Assembly (NCBI GenBank): GCA_937896205.1
Contig: CALBNA010000150.1
Coordinates: 1-7,042 of the forward strand
From: an uncultured Campylobacter sp.
Lineage (GTDB): Bacteria > Campylobacterota > Campylobacteria > Campylobacterales > Campylobacteraceae
Direction of reading: 5' to 3'
DNA: 7,042 bases
In this document: positions 1 through 6,524 of the stretch, piece after piece
Layout: the number at the start of each line of letters is the position of its first letter
How positions within the stretch are numbered: position 1 is the first letter of the stretch
Program-made: the position numbers and the translations under genes
Notes under the pieces: model-generated
The model's database searches: none
The model's input: only the letters and a program-made list of their open reading frames with translations
Told to the model about the DNA's origin: nothing

Positions 1-26
1 AGCCCAAATTTGATCAAAATCGGGCT
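1..26 (-). terminator. Possible terminator hairpin downstream of mrp
   Basis: Read on the minus strand, the outer arms AGCCC and GGGCT pair perfectly, followed by a G-T wobble, an A-T pair, one T-T mismatch, and an inner TTTG/CAAA-like stem around a tiny loop. It lies 14 nt past the mrp stop codon, where a terminator for the thiC-mrp operon is expected. The U-tract that would complete an intrinsic terminator would lie to the left of position 1 and cannot be seen. The A-rich complement around positions 27-40 would also allow function in the opposite direction. Confidence 0.45.
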
Positions 27-40
27 TTAGGTTTTAAATT

Positions 41-1141
41 TTACTTCGAGCAAGCGCTCTTGCCGTCCATCACGGGCTGGATAGACGAGTTGTCCGCGCC
101 GCCGCCATCGTTGATATTTTCGATTATCTCCCACAGCCTAGCCGCCGCTTTTTCGTAGCGTTTAGCCGTGACGGAGTTTGGCTCGTAAAAGCTCACCGGC
201 TTGCCGCTGTCGCCGCCGACTCTAACGGCAGGCTCGATAGGTATCTGGGCTAGCACTTCGGTGTTATAAGCTTTTGCCACTTCCCCGGTCGTGCCTTTGC
301 CGAATATATCATACTCCTTGCCGCTTTCAGGGCAGATAAATCCGCTCATGTTTTCCACGATGCCTGCGATCGGTATGTGGAGCTTCTCAAACATATCAAG
401 TGCTCTTTTGCTATCATCAAGCGCTACCACTTGCGGCGTCGTGACGCACACGCCCGCAGTCACCGGTACGCTTTGAGCTAGAGTTAGCTGCGCATCGCCC
501 GTTCCCGGAGGCATATCGAGAAATAGCACGTCCAGTTCGCTCCAAAATACGTCTTTTAGCAGCTGCTCGATAGCTTTCATTATCATCGAGCCGCGCCAGA
601 TGAGGCTCATGCCTTCTTCCATTAGCACGCCCATGCTCATCATCTCGACGCCGTGAGTTAGGATCGGTTTTAGCTTGTTGCCGACGACTTGAGGCTGCGT
701 GCCTACTTCGCCGAGCATTCTAGGGATATTTGGGCCGTAGATGTCGGCGTCTAGGATGCCTACTTTTTTGCCTAGTTTCGCCATCGAGATAGCTAAATTT
801 AGCGTCGTAGTGCTCTTGCCCACGCCGCCTTTGCCCGAGCTTACCATTACGAAATTTTTGATCTGCGGAGCGATGTTTTTACCGCTTTGAGTGTTGCTTT
901 TTTCCTCTGGGATTTTTGGTTGGATGATGTTTATGACGCACTCGTTTGAGCCCATCACGCGCTTTATGTCGGTTCGCAGCTCGTTTGCTACGTCCGGATT
1001 TGAGCTTACGATCTCGACCTCGATTAAAATTTTCTCGCCGATTTCGACGTTTTTTACGAATCCAAAGCTCACGATATCTTTCTCAAAGCCCGGATATATC
1101 ACGCCTTTTAGTCTATTTAAGACATCCTCTTTACTTAACAT
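41..1141 (-). CDS. Mrp/NBP35 family Fe-S cluster carrier ATPase (ApbC)
   Basis: A 366-aa soluble P-loop ATPase thought to carry and deliver Fe-S clusters to apo-enzymes. Residues 1-75 form the N-terminal DUF59/MIP18-like domain. The ParA/MinD-type ATPase core follows, with a deviant Walker [10 protein letters not shown] (103-111), the A' motif LDADIYGPN (130-138), and switch [10 protein letters not shown] (209-216). Full length is normal for bacterial Mrp. The ATG start overlaps the last 11 nt of thiC, and AAGGAG (1146-1151) sits 4 nt upstream inside thiC, so the two are probably translationally coupled. An oddity: after NMSGF the usual CxxC reads C270-P-E-S273, so the second cysteine is missing. 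The other cysteines are C68, C232 and C364. Known from the family: Salmonella apbC mutants need thiamine because ThiC matures poorly. Function in this organism is inferred. Confidence 0.95.
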   Translation of the reverse strand: MLSKEDVLNRLKGVIYPGFEKDIVSFGFVKNVEIGEKILIEVEIVSSNPDVANELRTDIKRVMGSNECVINIIQPKIPEEKSNTQSGKNIAPQIKNFVMVSSGKGGVGKSTTTLNLAISMAKLGKKVGILDADIYGPNIPRMLGEVGTQPQVVGNKLKPILTHGVEMMSMGVLMEEGMSLIWRGSMIMKAIEQLLKDVFWSELDVLFLDMPPGTGDAQLTLAQSVPVTAGVCVTTPQVVALDDSKRALDMFEKLHIPIAGIVENMSGFICPESGKEYDIFGKGTTGEVAKAYNTEVLAQIPIEPAVRVGGDSGKPVSFYEPNSVTAKRYEKAAARLWEIIENINDGGGADNSSIQPVMDGKSACSK

Positions 1142-2465
1142 TTTTCTCCTTCATTAGATTTTTTGAAATTTTATACGCGCAAAATTTAGGCCCGCACATC
1201 GAGCAAAATTCCGCCTTTTTAAACGACTCTTGCGGCAAGCTCTCATCGTGTAGCTCGCGCGCCCTTTCGGGATCTAGGCTTAGCTCAAACTGCCTGTTCC
1301 AGTCAAAAGCGTATCTAGCGTCGCTCATCGCGTGATCTCGCTCTATCGCGCCTGCCTTGCCTAGCGCGACGTCGGCTGCGTGAGCGGCGATCTTATGCGC
1401 TACGATGCCCTCTCTGACGTCGTTTGCGTTTGGCAAACCAAGGTGCTCTTTAGGCGTCACGTAGCACAGCATCGAGGCTCCGTAAAAGGCCGCCATCGTC
1501 CCGCCGATAGCCGAAGTAATGTGATCGTACCCCGCGCCGATGTCCGTAGGTAGCGGCCCTAGCACGTAAAAGGGCGCGCCGTGGCACAGCTCGCGTTCGA
1601 TTTTCATATTATACTCTATTTGGTTTAAAGGAATATGACCCGGCCCCTCGATCATCACTTGCACGTTTTTCTCCCATGCGCGCAGCGTAAGCTCGCCTAA
1701 AACCCGCAGCTCGCTAAGCTGAGCTTCATCAGTCGCGTCGTATAGGCAGCCAGGACGCAGCCCGTCGCCAAGAGATAGCGCGACGTCGTGAGCGGCGCAA
1801 ATTTCTAAAATGTCGTCAAAGGCCTCGTAAAACGGGTTTTCCTTATGATGATGCATCATCCAGCTAGCAGTTAAGCTACCGCCGCGGCTAACGATACCCA
1901 TCTTGCGTTTTGCGACTAGCGGCATAAATTTGAGCAAAAAGCCCGCGTGTATAGTAAAGTAGCTAACGCCCTGACGCGCCTGTTTTTCGAGCGTTTTTAG
2001 GATGTCATCCGTCGTCAAATTTTCCACTTCTTTTATATCGTGGATGATCTGATACATCGGCACGGTGCCTATGGGGACGGTGGAGTTTGCGATTATAGCG
2101 CTTCTAATGGCATCTAGATCGCCGCCCGTGCTTAGATCCATGACCGTGTCGGCGCCGTATTTTAGGCAAATTTGCAGCTTTTCAAGCTCGGCGCAGATAT
2201 CGCTGCTTAGGCTTGAGTTGCCGATATTTGCGTTGATTTTGGTTTTTGCCTCTCTGCCGATCGCCATCGGGAGCAAATTTTCGTGATGGATGTTGGCGGG
2301 GATTATCATCTTGCCCGCGGCGACCTCGCTTCTAACGACCTCGCGATCTAGCATTTCAGCCTGCGCTACGTAGTTCATCTCGGGCGTTATTACGCCTTTT
2401 TTAGCATAGTACATCTGCGTCGGAGTTTTGTCGGCGGAGTCAAATTTGACCCGAAATTCTTTCAT
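1131..2465 (-). CDS. Phosphomethylpyrimidine synthase ThiC
   Basis: Cytosolic radical-SAM enzyme that converts aminoimidazole ribotide to hydroxymethylpyrimidine phosphate, the pyrimidine half of thiamine. The 444-aa protein has the signature C-terminal CX2CX4C cluster motif, C421-S-M-C424 to C429, which binds the [4Fe-4S] cluster. Core blocks include [12 protein letters not shown] (110-121), [11 protein letters not shown] (273-283) and [14 protein letters not shown] (303-316). It is the short form without the long N-terminal extension of the roughly 630-aa enterobacterial enzyme, a length common in other bacteria and archaea. The ATG start has AAGGAG (2472-2477) 6 nt upstream. It is the first gene of an operon with mrp, whose start lies inside its 3' end. 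No TPP riboswitch is visible: the gap to the divergent ispDF is only 99 nt and lacks an obvious thi-box. Confidence 0.97.
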   Translation of the reverse strand: MKEFRVKFDSADKTPTQMYYAKKGVITPEMNYVAQAEMLDREVVRSEVAAGKMIIPANIHHENLLPMAIGREAKTKINANIGNSSLSSDICAELEKLQICLKYGADTVMDLSTGGDLDAIRSAIIANSTVPIGTVPMYQIIHDIKEVENLTTDDILKTLEKQARQGVSYFTIHAGFLLKFMPLVAKRKMGIVSRGGSLTASWMMHHHKENPFYEAFDDILEICAAHDVALSLGDGLRPGCLYDATDEAQLSELRVLGELTLRAWEKNVQVMIEGPGHIPLNQIEYNMKIERELCHGAPFYVLGPLPTDIGAGYDHITSAIGGTMAAFYGASMLCYVTPKEHLGLPNANDVREGIVAHKIAAHAADVALGKAGAIERDHAMSDARYAFDWNRQFELSLDPERARELHDESLPQESFKKAEFCSMCGPKFCAYKISKNLMKEKNVK

Positions 2466-2492
2466 GTTTCGCTCCTTAAAATTTTGGTTCTA

Positions 2493-2498
2493 ATCTTA
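2493..2498 (-). promoter_or_regulatory. Probable thiC-mrp promoter -10 box
   Basis: On the minus strand TAAGAT is preceded by a T-rich stretch (TTTTTATCTTTTTTGAG). This resembles the sigma-70 promoters of Campylobacter, where a T-rich tract and extended -10 replace a clear -35 box. A start would fall near 2486, giving a leader of about 20 nt that contains the thiC ribosome binding site. The assignment rests on pattern only. Confidence 0.45.
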
Positions 2499-2530
2499 CT
2501 CAAAAAAGATAAAAACAAGCTTTTAGGATG

Positions 2531-2536
2531 TATAAT
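2531..2536 (+). promoter_or_regulatory. Promoter -10 box of the ispDF operon
   Basis: A perfect TATAAT lies 28 nt before the ispDF start, with T-rich sequence upstream (GCTTTTAGG, 2519-2527) and no clear -35, as is usual for Campylobacter housekeeping promoters. Transcription would start near 2543, leaving a leader of about 20 nt with the strong Shine-Dalgarno AAAGGAG at 2553-2559. It faces away from the thiC promoter, so the two operons share a short divergent control region. Confidence 0.7.
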
Positions 2537-2564
2537 ATCGTAACACTTCGCCAAAGGAGAAATT

Positions 2565-3695
2565 TTGCTAGACGTTACGCTGATAATGCTCGGAGCCGGA
2601 AGCTCCAGCCGTTTTGAAATGCCCGTTAAAAAGCAGTGGTTGCGCGTCGGAAGCGATCCGTTATGGCTCTTTGCGGCTAAAAATTTAAGCTCGCACTATG
2701 CTTTTAAAGAGATAATCATCGCCTCAAACGAGGAAAAATATATGAGTAAATTTGCCCCAACGTATCGCTTCGTAAAAGGCGGCGCGACCCGTCAAGAGAG
2801 CCTAAAAAACGCGCTTAAGCTCGTCCAAAGCGAATTTGTTTTAGTTAGCGACATCGCTCGTCCGATGATTAGCGCCGAGCTTTTCTCGCGTATAATGGGC
2901 GGCATCCAAAACGCCGACTGCGTCGTGCCTGCGCTAAAAGTGCCGGATACCGTTTATCTAGGGTCCCAGGCCGTCGATAGAGAGCAGATCAAGCTCATCC
3001 AGACTCCGCAGCTCTCGCGCACGGCAATGCTAAAAAGCGCGCTTGAAGCGGGTCAAATTTACACCGACGATAGCTCGGCGATAGCGGCTGCGGGCGGTAA
3101 AATTTGGTACGTGCAGGGCGATGAAAACGCTAGAAAAATCACATTTAAAGACGACCTTTCTAAAATTTGCGGCCTTGGCGCGCCGTCAAGCGAAATTTAC
3201 GTGGGCAACGGTTTTGACGTGCATGCCTTTGAAGAAGATAAAAAAGAGGGAAGTTTCGTAACAATCGGTGGCGAAAAAATCCCTTTTGAACGAAATTTAA
3301 AGGCCCACTCCGACGGCGACGTAGCTATCCACGCGCTAATCGACGCCATACTAGGAGCGGCCGGACTCGGCGATATAGGCGAGCATTTCCCCGATACCGA
3401 CGATAAATTTAAGGGGGCGGACTCGGCTATGTTACTAAAAGAAGCATATAGGCTCGTTCAAAGCGTCGGATTTGAGCTTATTAACGCCGACGTCACCGTC
3501 ATAGCTGAGAGGCCAAAGCTTAGTAAATTTAAATCCGCGATGGAAATAAACATCGCAAATGCGCTAAATTTAACCCCGAGCCGCATAAACGTAAAGGCCA
3601 CGACGACCGAGAAGCTAGGCTTTACGGGGCGAGGCGAGGGTATAGCCGCTACGGCGTCGGCGAGTCTAAAAATTTACGACTGGACGCAAAAATAA
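2565..3695 (+). CDS. Bifunctional MEP-pathway enzyme IspDF
   Basis: A 376-aa fusion of two non-consecutive enzymes of the non-mevalonate isoprenoid pathway. The N-terminal IspD half (about 1-205) adds CMP to methylerythritol 4-phosphate. It shows the nucleotide-binding LGAGSSSRF (9-17), K23-Q24, GGATRQESL (72-80), VSDIARP (94-100) and a TPQ motif (147-149). The C-terminal IspF half (about 211-376) makes the cyclic diphosphate MEcPP. It has the zinc ligands D218 and H220 (DVH) and H256, plus [20 protein letters not shown] (269-279) and [18 protein letters not shown] (344-361). The start is TTG, chosen because AAAGGAG ends 5 nt upstream and the next ATG lies inside the first beta strand. Fused IspDF is typical of Campylobacter and Helicobacter (C. 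jejuni Cj1607). It is the first gene of the rightward operon. Confidence 0.97.
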   Translation: MLDVTLIMLGAGSSSRFEMPVKKQWLRVGSDPLWLFAAKNLSSHYAFKEIIIASNEEKYMSKFAPTYRFVKGGATRQESLKNALKLVQSEFVLVSDIARPMISAELFSRIMGGIQNADCVVPALKVPDTVYLGSQAVDREQIKLIQTPQLSRTAMLKSALEAGQIYTDDSSAIAAAGGKIWYVQGDENARKITFKDDLSKICGLGAPSSEIYVGNGFDVHAFEEDKKEGSFVTIGGEKIPFERNLKAHSDGDVAIHALIDAILGAAGLGDIGEHFPDTDDKFKGADSAMLLKEAYRLVQSVGFELINADVTVIAERPKLSKFKSAMEINIANALNLTPSRINVKATTTEKLGFTGRGEGIAATASASLKIYDWTQK

Positions 3696-3713
3696 AACGA
3701 CGAAAGTAAAAAA

Positions 3714-4640
3714 ATGAGAGTTTTGATAATAGAAAACGAAATCTACCTAGCCCAAAGCATCGCATCAAAGCTAGAAAATCTAGGCTACGAGTGCGAGATC
3801 GCAAGAAGCGCGGCGGAGGCGATGAAAAGCGAGCCTGAGCAGAGGGCAAAGGAGGGCGCTAAGGACGTGCACTTTGACGTAGTGCTGCTCTCTAGCGCGT
3901 TTGCGGGCGACGATACGCTAAAAATCATACAAAAATTTAAAGACTCCGTCGTCATCCTGCTCATCACCTATATCAGCAACGACACCGTCTCGATCCCGAT
4001 AAAAGCGGGTGCTAGCGACTACATACAAAAGCCGTTTATGATCGAGGAGCTAGTGCGAAAGATCAAGCATTTTGAGGAGTTTAGGCGATTGCAGACATTT
4101 ATAAAGACCTATCAGGACTACTTAAACTATCATTTTAAGGCGGTTTCGGCGCTAAATTTCGACTTTAAGCGTATAAAGCTACCGCTTCTCATAAAGTGTA
4201 ATAAAATGATAAACGCCGATAACTTTGTTTTTGAGTACGCAAAGGCGCTAAATTTGAGCTTTAAATACGTGCCGCTTGAGCCCGGTATCGACGTGGAGGC
4301 AATAGCTGCAGCAAATCCACGCACGCTTTTGTATTTTTCAAATTTTCAAATTTTACGCCAAGAGGCCAAAAATCAGATCGTCTCTCTCGCGGCCAAACGC
4401 AAGCTCATCGCAAGCTCGACCAATCCTAACGAAGAAGCGCCGATGGAGACGCTAAACATCGCAAGCGACGAGAAAAATTTCCAAATCGACGAAATTTTGA
4501 CGATCGACGACTACATCAAGCACATCATCGTAAACTATCAGGACAAATACCCCGACACCGAGCTTAGCAAAAAGCTAGGAATCTCGCGCAAATCGCTTTG
4601 GGAAAAGAGGAAGAAATATGACGTCGTCAAGAAAAAATAA
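3714..4640 (+). CDS. Atypical orphan response regulator, HP1021/CemR family
   Basis: A 308-aa DNA-binding regulator, apparently the orthologue of C. jejuni Cj1608 (CemR) and H. pylori HP1021, which control energy and metabolic genes. No histidine kinase gene is nearby. Residues 1-125 form a receiver domain with an acidic pocket ENE (7-9), T85 and K106 in QKPF. The phospho-acceptor Asp is replaced by serine (VVLLS60), so classical phosphorylation is not expected. Residues 156-240 look like a shrunken NtrC-type AAA+ core with destroyed Walker motifs: PLLIKCNKMINADNF and TLLYFSNFQIL, then IASSTNPN in the sensor-1 position. Residues 260-304 match the Fis-type helix-turn-helix (ELSKKLGISRKSLWEKRKKY, 283-302). 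It has only two cysteines, C27 and C162. Its Shine-Dalgarno is weak (GAAAG at 3702-3706), so expression may depend on coupling to ispDF, 18 nt upstream. Confidence 0.9.
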   Translation: MRVLIIENEIYLAQSIASKLENLGYECEIARSAAEAMKSEPEQRAKEGAKDVHFDVVLLSSAFAGDDTLKIIQKFKDSVVILLITYISNDTVSIPIKAGASDYIQKPFMIEELVRKIKHFEEFRRLQTFIKTYQDYLNYHFKAVSALNFDFKRIKLPLLIKCNKMINADNFVFEYAKALNLSFKYVPLEPGIDVEAIAAANPRTLLYFSNFQILRQEAKNQIVSLAAKRKLIASSTNPNEEAPMETLNIASDEKNFQIDEILTIDDYIKHIIVNYQDKYPDTELSKKLGISRKSLWEKRKKYDVVKKK

Positions 4641-5802
4641 CGCCGTTTGGATAAACGACGAGGCTTTCGGCGCGCTTGATCTCATAGAAAATCAAATTTT
4701 TAGCAAATTTAACCGCCTGATGAACGAAAAAGAGGCGAACGAGATCTATGAGACGGGCTTTTTAGCCGGCGAGCCTATGCCATATACTTTTGTCTTTGCG
4801 CCGCACGGCAAGCGCAATCAAGAAACGATAAAAAATGCCACAAAGGGCGATCATATCGAGCTTATAAACGGCGGCAAGGTTGTTGGGTATATCGAGGTCG
4901 GCGAGGTTTTTAAATTTAACGCCGAAAAAAGCTCGCAAAATATCTTTCGCGCTAACGAAGCCGCGCCCGCACAGCAAAGCCAAAGCGGCGAACTGGCCGT
5001 GAGCGGCGAGATAAAGATCTACGACGACAAGCTAGCCGAGGTAAGAAAGCTGATCGAAGGGGTCAAAAAGGAGCAAAACGTCCGAAAAATCTCGGCGATC
5101 ATGCTAACCGCGGAGCCATTTAACCGCGCGCACGAGCGCCTGATCAGGATGACGATAGACAGCTCCGATCTGGTGCTTTTGTTTTTACTAAAAAGCCAAG
5201 GCGCGGACGAGATGATGAGCTTTTCGCTCAAAAAAAGCGTGCTGGAATACTTCATCCAAAACTACGTCCCTAAAAACCGCTTGATCATCGTGCCTTTTGA
5301 GAACTCAAATCTCTTTAGCTCGCACCTAAATCCGACACTCGAGTGTATCGCGGCGCATATGTTGGGCGCTCATAAGCTCATAGTCGGGCAAAATCACGCC
5401 GGTATCGGGATGTTTTATGATCACAATGTCGCTCACACGGTGCTAGAACGCTACAAAAACGATCTAAATCTAGATATCGTCGTGTTGCCAGAGCTCGTCT
5501 ACTGCGACGAGTGCAAGACGCTAGTTAGCACCAAGACCTGCCCGCACGGCCAGCATCACCATATCAAATACCACGCCCAGACGCTAAAAACGCTGCTGCT
5601 AGGGGGTATCTTGCCGCCTGCGATCCTCATGCGGCGCGACATCTCGGCGATGATACTGAGCGAGCTTTTCCCGAACCGATTTGAAAATATCCAAAAGCTT
5701 TGCGACGATCTTTTTCCTAGCAACGGGCTGCTCGAAAAGCAGACGGAGAGGGAGTTTTACGAAAATTTGATGAAGCTTTATCAGACGACGTCGCTGACTT
5801 AA
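4618..5802 (+). CDS. Sulfate adenylyltransferase-like protein with degenerate active site
   Basis: A 394-aa protein with the domain plan of homo-oligomeric ATP sulfurylase. There is an N-terminal PUA-like domain (about 50-105; GDHIELINGGKVVGYIEV), a low-complexity A/Q/S linker (112-128), and the catalytic-type nucleotidyltransferase domain. The zinc-site signature is kept: C296, C299 and KTCPHGQHHH (306-315). The catalytic signatures are eroded. The usual QTRNPxHRxHE reads LTAEPFNRAHE (163-173), losing Gln, Arg, Asn and the first His. GRDHAG reads GQNHAG (257-262). The ISGT and MRPEV stretches read KYHAQT and MRRDI. It may therefore not make adenylyl sulfate. The ATG start has AGAGG 7 nt upstream and overlaps the regulator gene by 23 nt, implying translational coupling. 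The position matches C. jejuni Cj1609. The family is confident, but the activity is not. Gene symbol left blank for that reason. Confidence 0.85.
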   Translation: MTSSRKNNAVWINDEAFGALDLIENQIFSKFNRLMNEKEANEIYETGFLAGEPMPYTFVFAPHGKRNQETIKNATKGDHIELINGGKVVGYIEVGEVFKFNAEKSSQNIFRANEAAPAQQSQSGELAVSGEIKIYDDKLAEVRKLIEGVKKEQNVRKISAIMLTAEPFNRAHERLIRMTIDSSDLVLLFLLKSQGADEMMSFSLKKSVLEYFIQNYVPKNRLIIVPFENSNLFSSHLNPTLECIAAHMLGAHKLIVGQNHAGIGMFYDHNVAHTVLERYKNDLNLDIVVLPELVYCDECKTLVSTKTCPHGQHHHIKYHAQTLKTLLLGGILPPAILMRRDISAMILSELFPNRFENIQKLCDDLFPSNGLLEKQTEREFYENLMKLYQTTSLT

Positions 5803-6100
5803 ATTTGCTTTCGGCTTTTGCTGCGTCGAAATATCGTTGAAGCTGGGTTATTGCTATATGCATGCGTTGTTTGTTTGACACTTTTTGCCTATTTAGCACA
5901 GACGTATGGTTCTTTTCTATTATAGCTCGTTTTGTGGGGAGTGTGCTTTGCAGCTTTGTCGCGCTTGCAGTTGCTGCCCAAGAGCCACAAATTTGCAGTG
6001 CGAAGCAGGGGAAGAGTTAAATTTAGCTTGGGAAACTTCGCGTTTTATCGCCGCTAAAATTTACTGAGTGACTACTTTGCATTAGCGTTGCGAGCTTATC

Positions 6101-6176
6101 GTTTTTGCGGTATCTTATCTTTGCTTTTGCGTTCAAATTTGCAAATTTTACTTGCCAAGACCCGCACCGCAAAAAC
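6101..6176. repeat. 11-bp perfect inverted repeat enclosing an AAATTT palindrome
   Basis: GTTTTTGCGGT (6101-6111) and its exact reverse complement ACCGCAAAAAC (6166-6176) are separated by 54 nt. The interval contains the perfect 14-bp palindrome AAATTTGCAAATTT (6135-6148), nearly centred between the arms. The whole could fold as a branched RNA or cruciform. Function is unknown. It lies inside the gene-free stretch before pgpA. Confidence 0.6.
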
Positions 6177-6360
6177 TCTAAAATTTGGCACTTGGTATTT
6201 ATGGCGCGAGGCGTTACGTTACTGCAGCTTGTTTGGTACAAGGCATAGTGCTCGGCTTTGGCGTCAAATTTAACGTTTTTAGGTATACGTCTTAACGAGT
6301 GATATGCTTGCTATCAAAATTTGAGAACCAAAAAAGCCTGGGTAAAATTTGCGGTTTTAG

Positions 6361-6394
6361 TTCAAATTTAGCGGCCCATGCGTCCAAATTTGAA
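6361..6394. repeat. Inverted repeat with AAATTT stem, first of a tandem pair
   Basis: TTCAAATTT (6361-6369) and AAATTTGAA (6386-6394) are exact reverse complements around a 16-nt loop that ends in GCGTCC. There is no U-tract, so it is a poor intrinsic terminator. Because AAATTT is self-complementary, only three flanking base pairs per arm are informative. Confidence 0.5.
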
Positions 6395-6405
6395 AATATC
6401 CAAAC

Positions 6406-6448
6406 TTAGCGCAAATTTGGCGTCCGAATTTTGAAATTTGCGCGCTAA
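6406..6448. repeat. Inverted repeat with AAATTT stem, second of a tandem pair
   Basis: GCGCAAATTT (6409-6418) pairs exactly with AAATTTGCGC (6434-6443). Pairing continues as TTA/TAA beyond a two-base bulge. The 15-nt loop again begins with GGCGTCC, echoing the loop of the hairpin just upstream. It ends a few bases before the likely pgpA -10 box, so it could act as a DNA-level operator or, if transcription starts further upstream, as leader RNA structure. Confidence 0.5.
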
Positions 6449-6454
6449 ATTTGC

Positions 6455-6460
6455 TAAAAT
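6455..6460 (+). promoter_or_regulatory. Probable pgpA promoter -10 box
   Basis: TAAAAT preceded by TTTGC resembles the extended -10 of Campylobacter sigma-70 promoters. It would start transcription near 6467, giving a pgpA leader of about 58 nt that begins just before a stable hairpin. Since no gene ends within 650 bp upstream, pgpA probably needs its own promoter. Confidence 0.45.
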
Positions 6461-6469
6461 CGCACTAAA

Positions 6470-6495
6470 AATCGGCGAGTAAAAATGCGCCGATT
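6470..6495 (+). promoter_or_regulatory. Leader hairpin upstream of pgpA
   Basis: AATCGGCG (6470-6477) and CGCCGATT (6488-6495) form a perfect 8-bp stem around a 10-nt loop (AGTAAAAATG). It ends 19 nt before the pgpA Shine-Dalgarno. No U-tract follows, so it looks like a 5'-leader stem-loop, possibly affecting mRNA stability, rather than a terminator. A four-codon frame (ATG at 6485, TGA at 6497-6499) begins in the loop, probably by chance. Confidence 0.5.
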
Positions 6496-6524
6496 ATGAT
6501 TTAAATTTGATTTCAAGGAAAAAT

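Larger units (their letters stand above)
5803..6524. other. Long intergenic region without a convincing gene
   Basis: About 720 bp between the sulfurylase-like gene and pgpA. The only open frames are about 60-72 codons, overlap each other on opposite strands (5717-5899, 6023-6241 and 6088-6273), use weak starts without good ribosome binding sites, and have no recognisable protein family. No tRNA, rRNA or insertion-sequence end is visible, and there is no clear terminator with a U-tract after the gene at 5802. The stretch carries roughly 16 copies of AAATTT and several inverted repeats, listed separately. A weak sigma-70-like TATTAT (5918-5923) after T-rich sequence could start a transcript into the region. 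As I recall, C. jejuni has no such large gap here. Confidence 0.7.

Noticed and set aside
946..1335. Plus-strand 129-codon open frame opposite the thiC/mrp junction
   Set aside because: It is antisense to two strongly supported genes, is rich in Arg/Ser/Leu as shadow frames often are, and resembles no family.
2466..2564. TPP riboswitch upstream of thiC
   Set aside because: The whole gap is 99 nt and must also hold two promoters. No thi-box-like CTGAGA and ACCTGA pair is visible, and the predicted leader is only about 20 nt.
5803..5850. Intrinsic terminator after the sulfurylase-like gene
   Set aside because: Only weak 5-bp pairings (TTTCG/CGAAA) were found and no following U-tract, so it cannot be supported.
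5875..5924. Sigma-70 promoter with TTGACA (5875) and TATTAT (5918)
   Set aside because: The spacing between the two boxes is far too long, at about 37 nt. Only the T-rich plus TATTAT element is weakly plausible, so it is mentioned in the intergenic entry rather than annotated.
6023..6241. Minus-strand 72-codon open frame in the intergenic region
   Set aside because: TTG start without a ribosome binding site, no recognisable family, and an overlapping open frame on the other strand (6088-6273). The frames are probably a consequence of base composition.
6507..6524. Upstream TTG start for pgpA adding six residues
   Set aside because: The Shine-Dalgarno AAGGAA lies between the TTG and the ATG at correct distance for the ATG, and family alignments begin near that Met.
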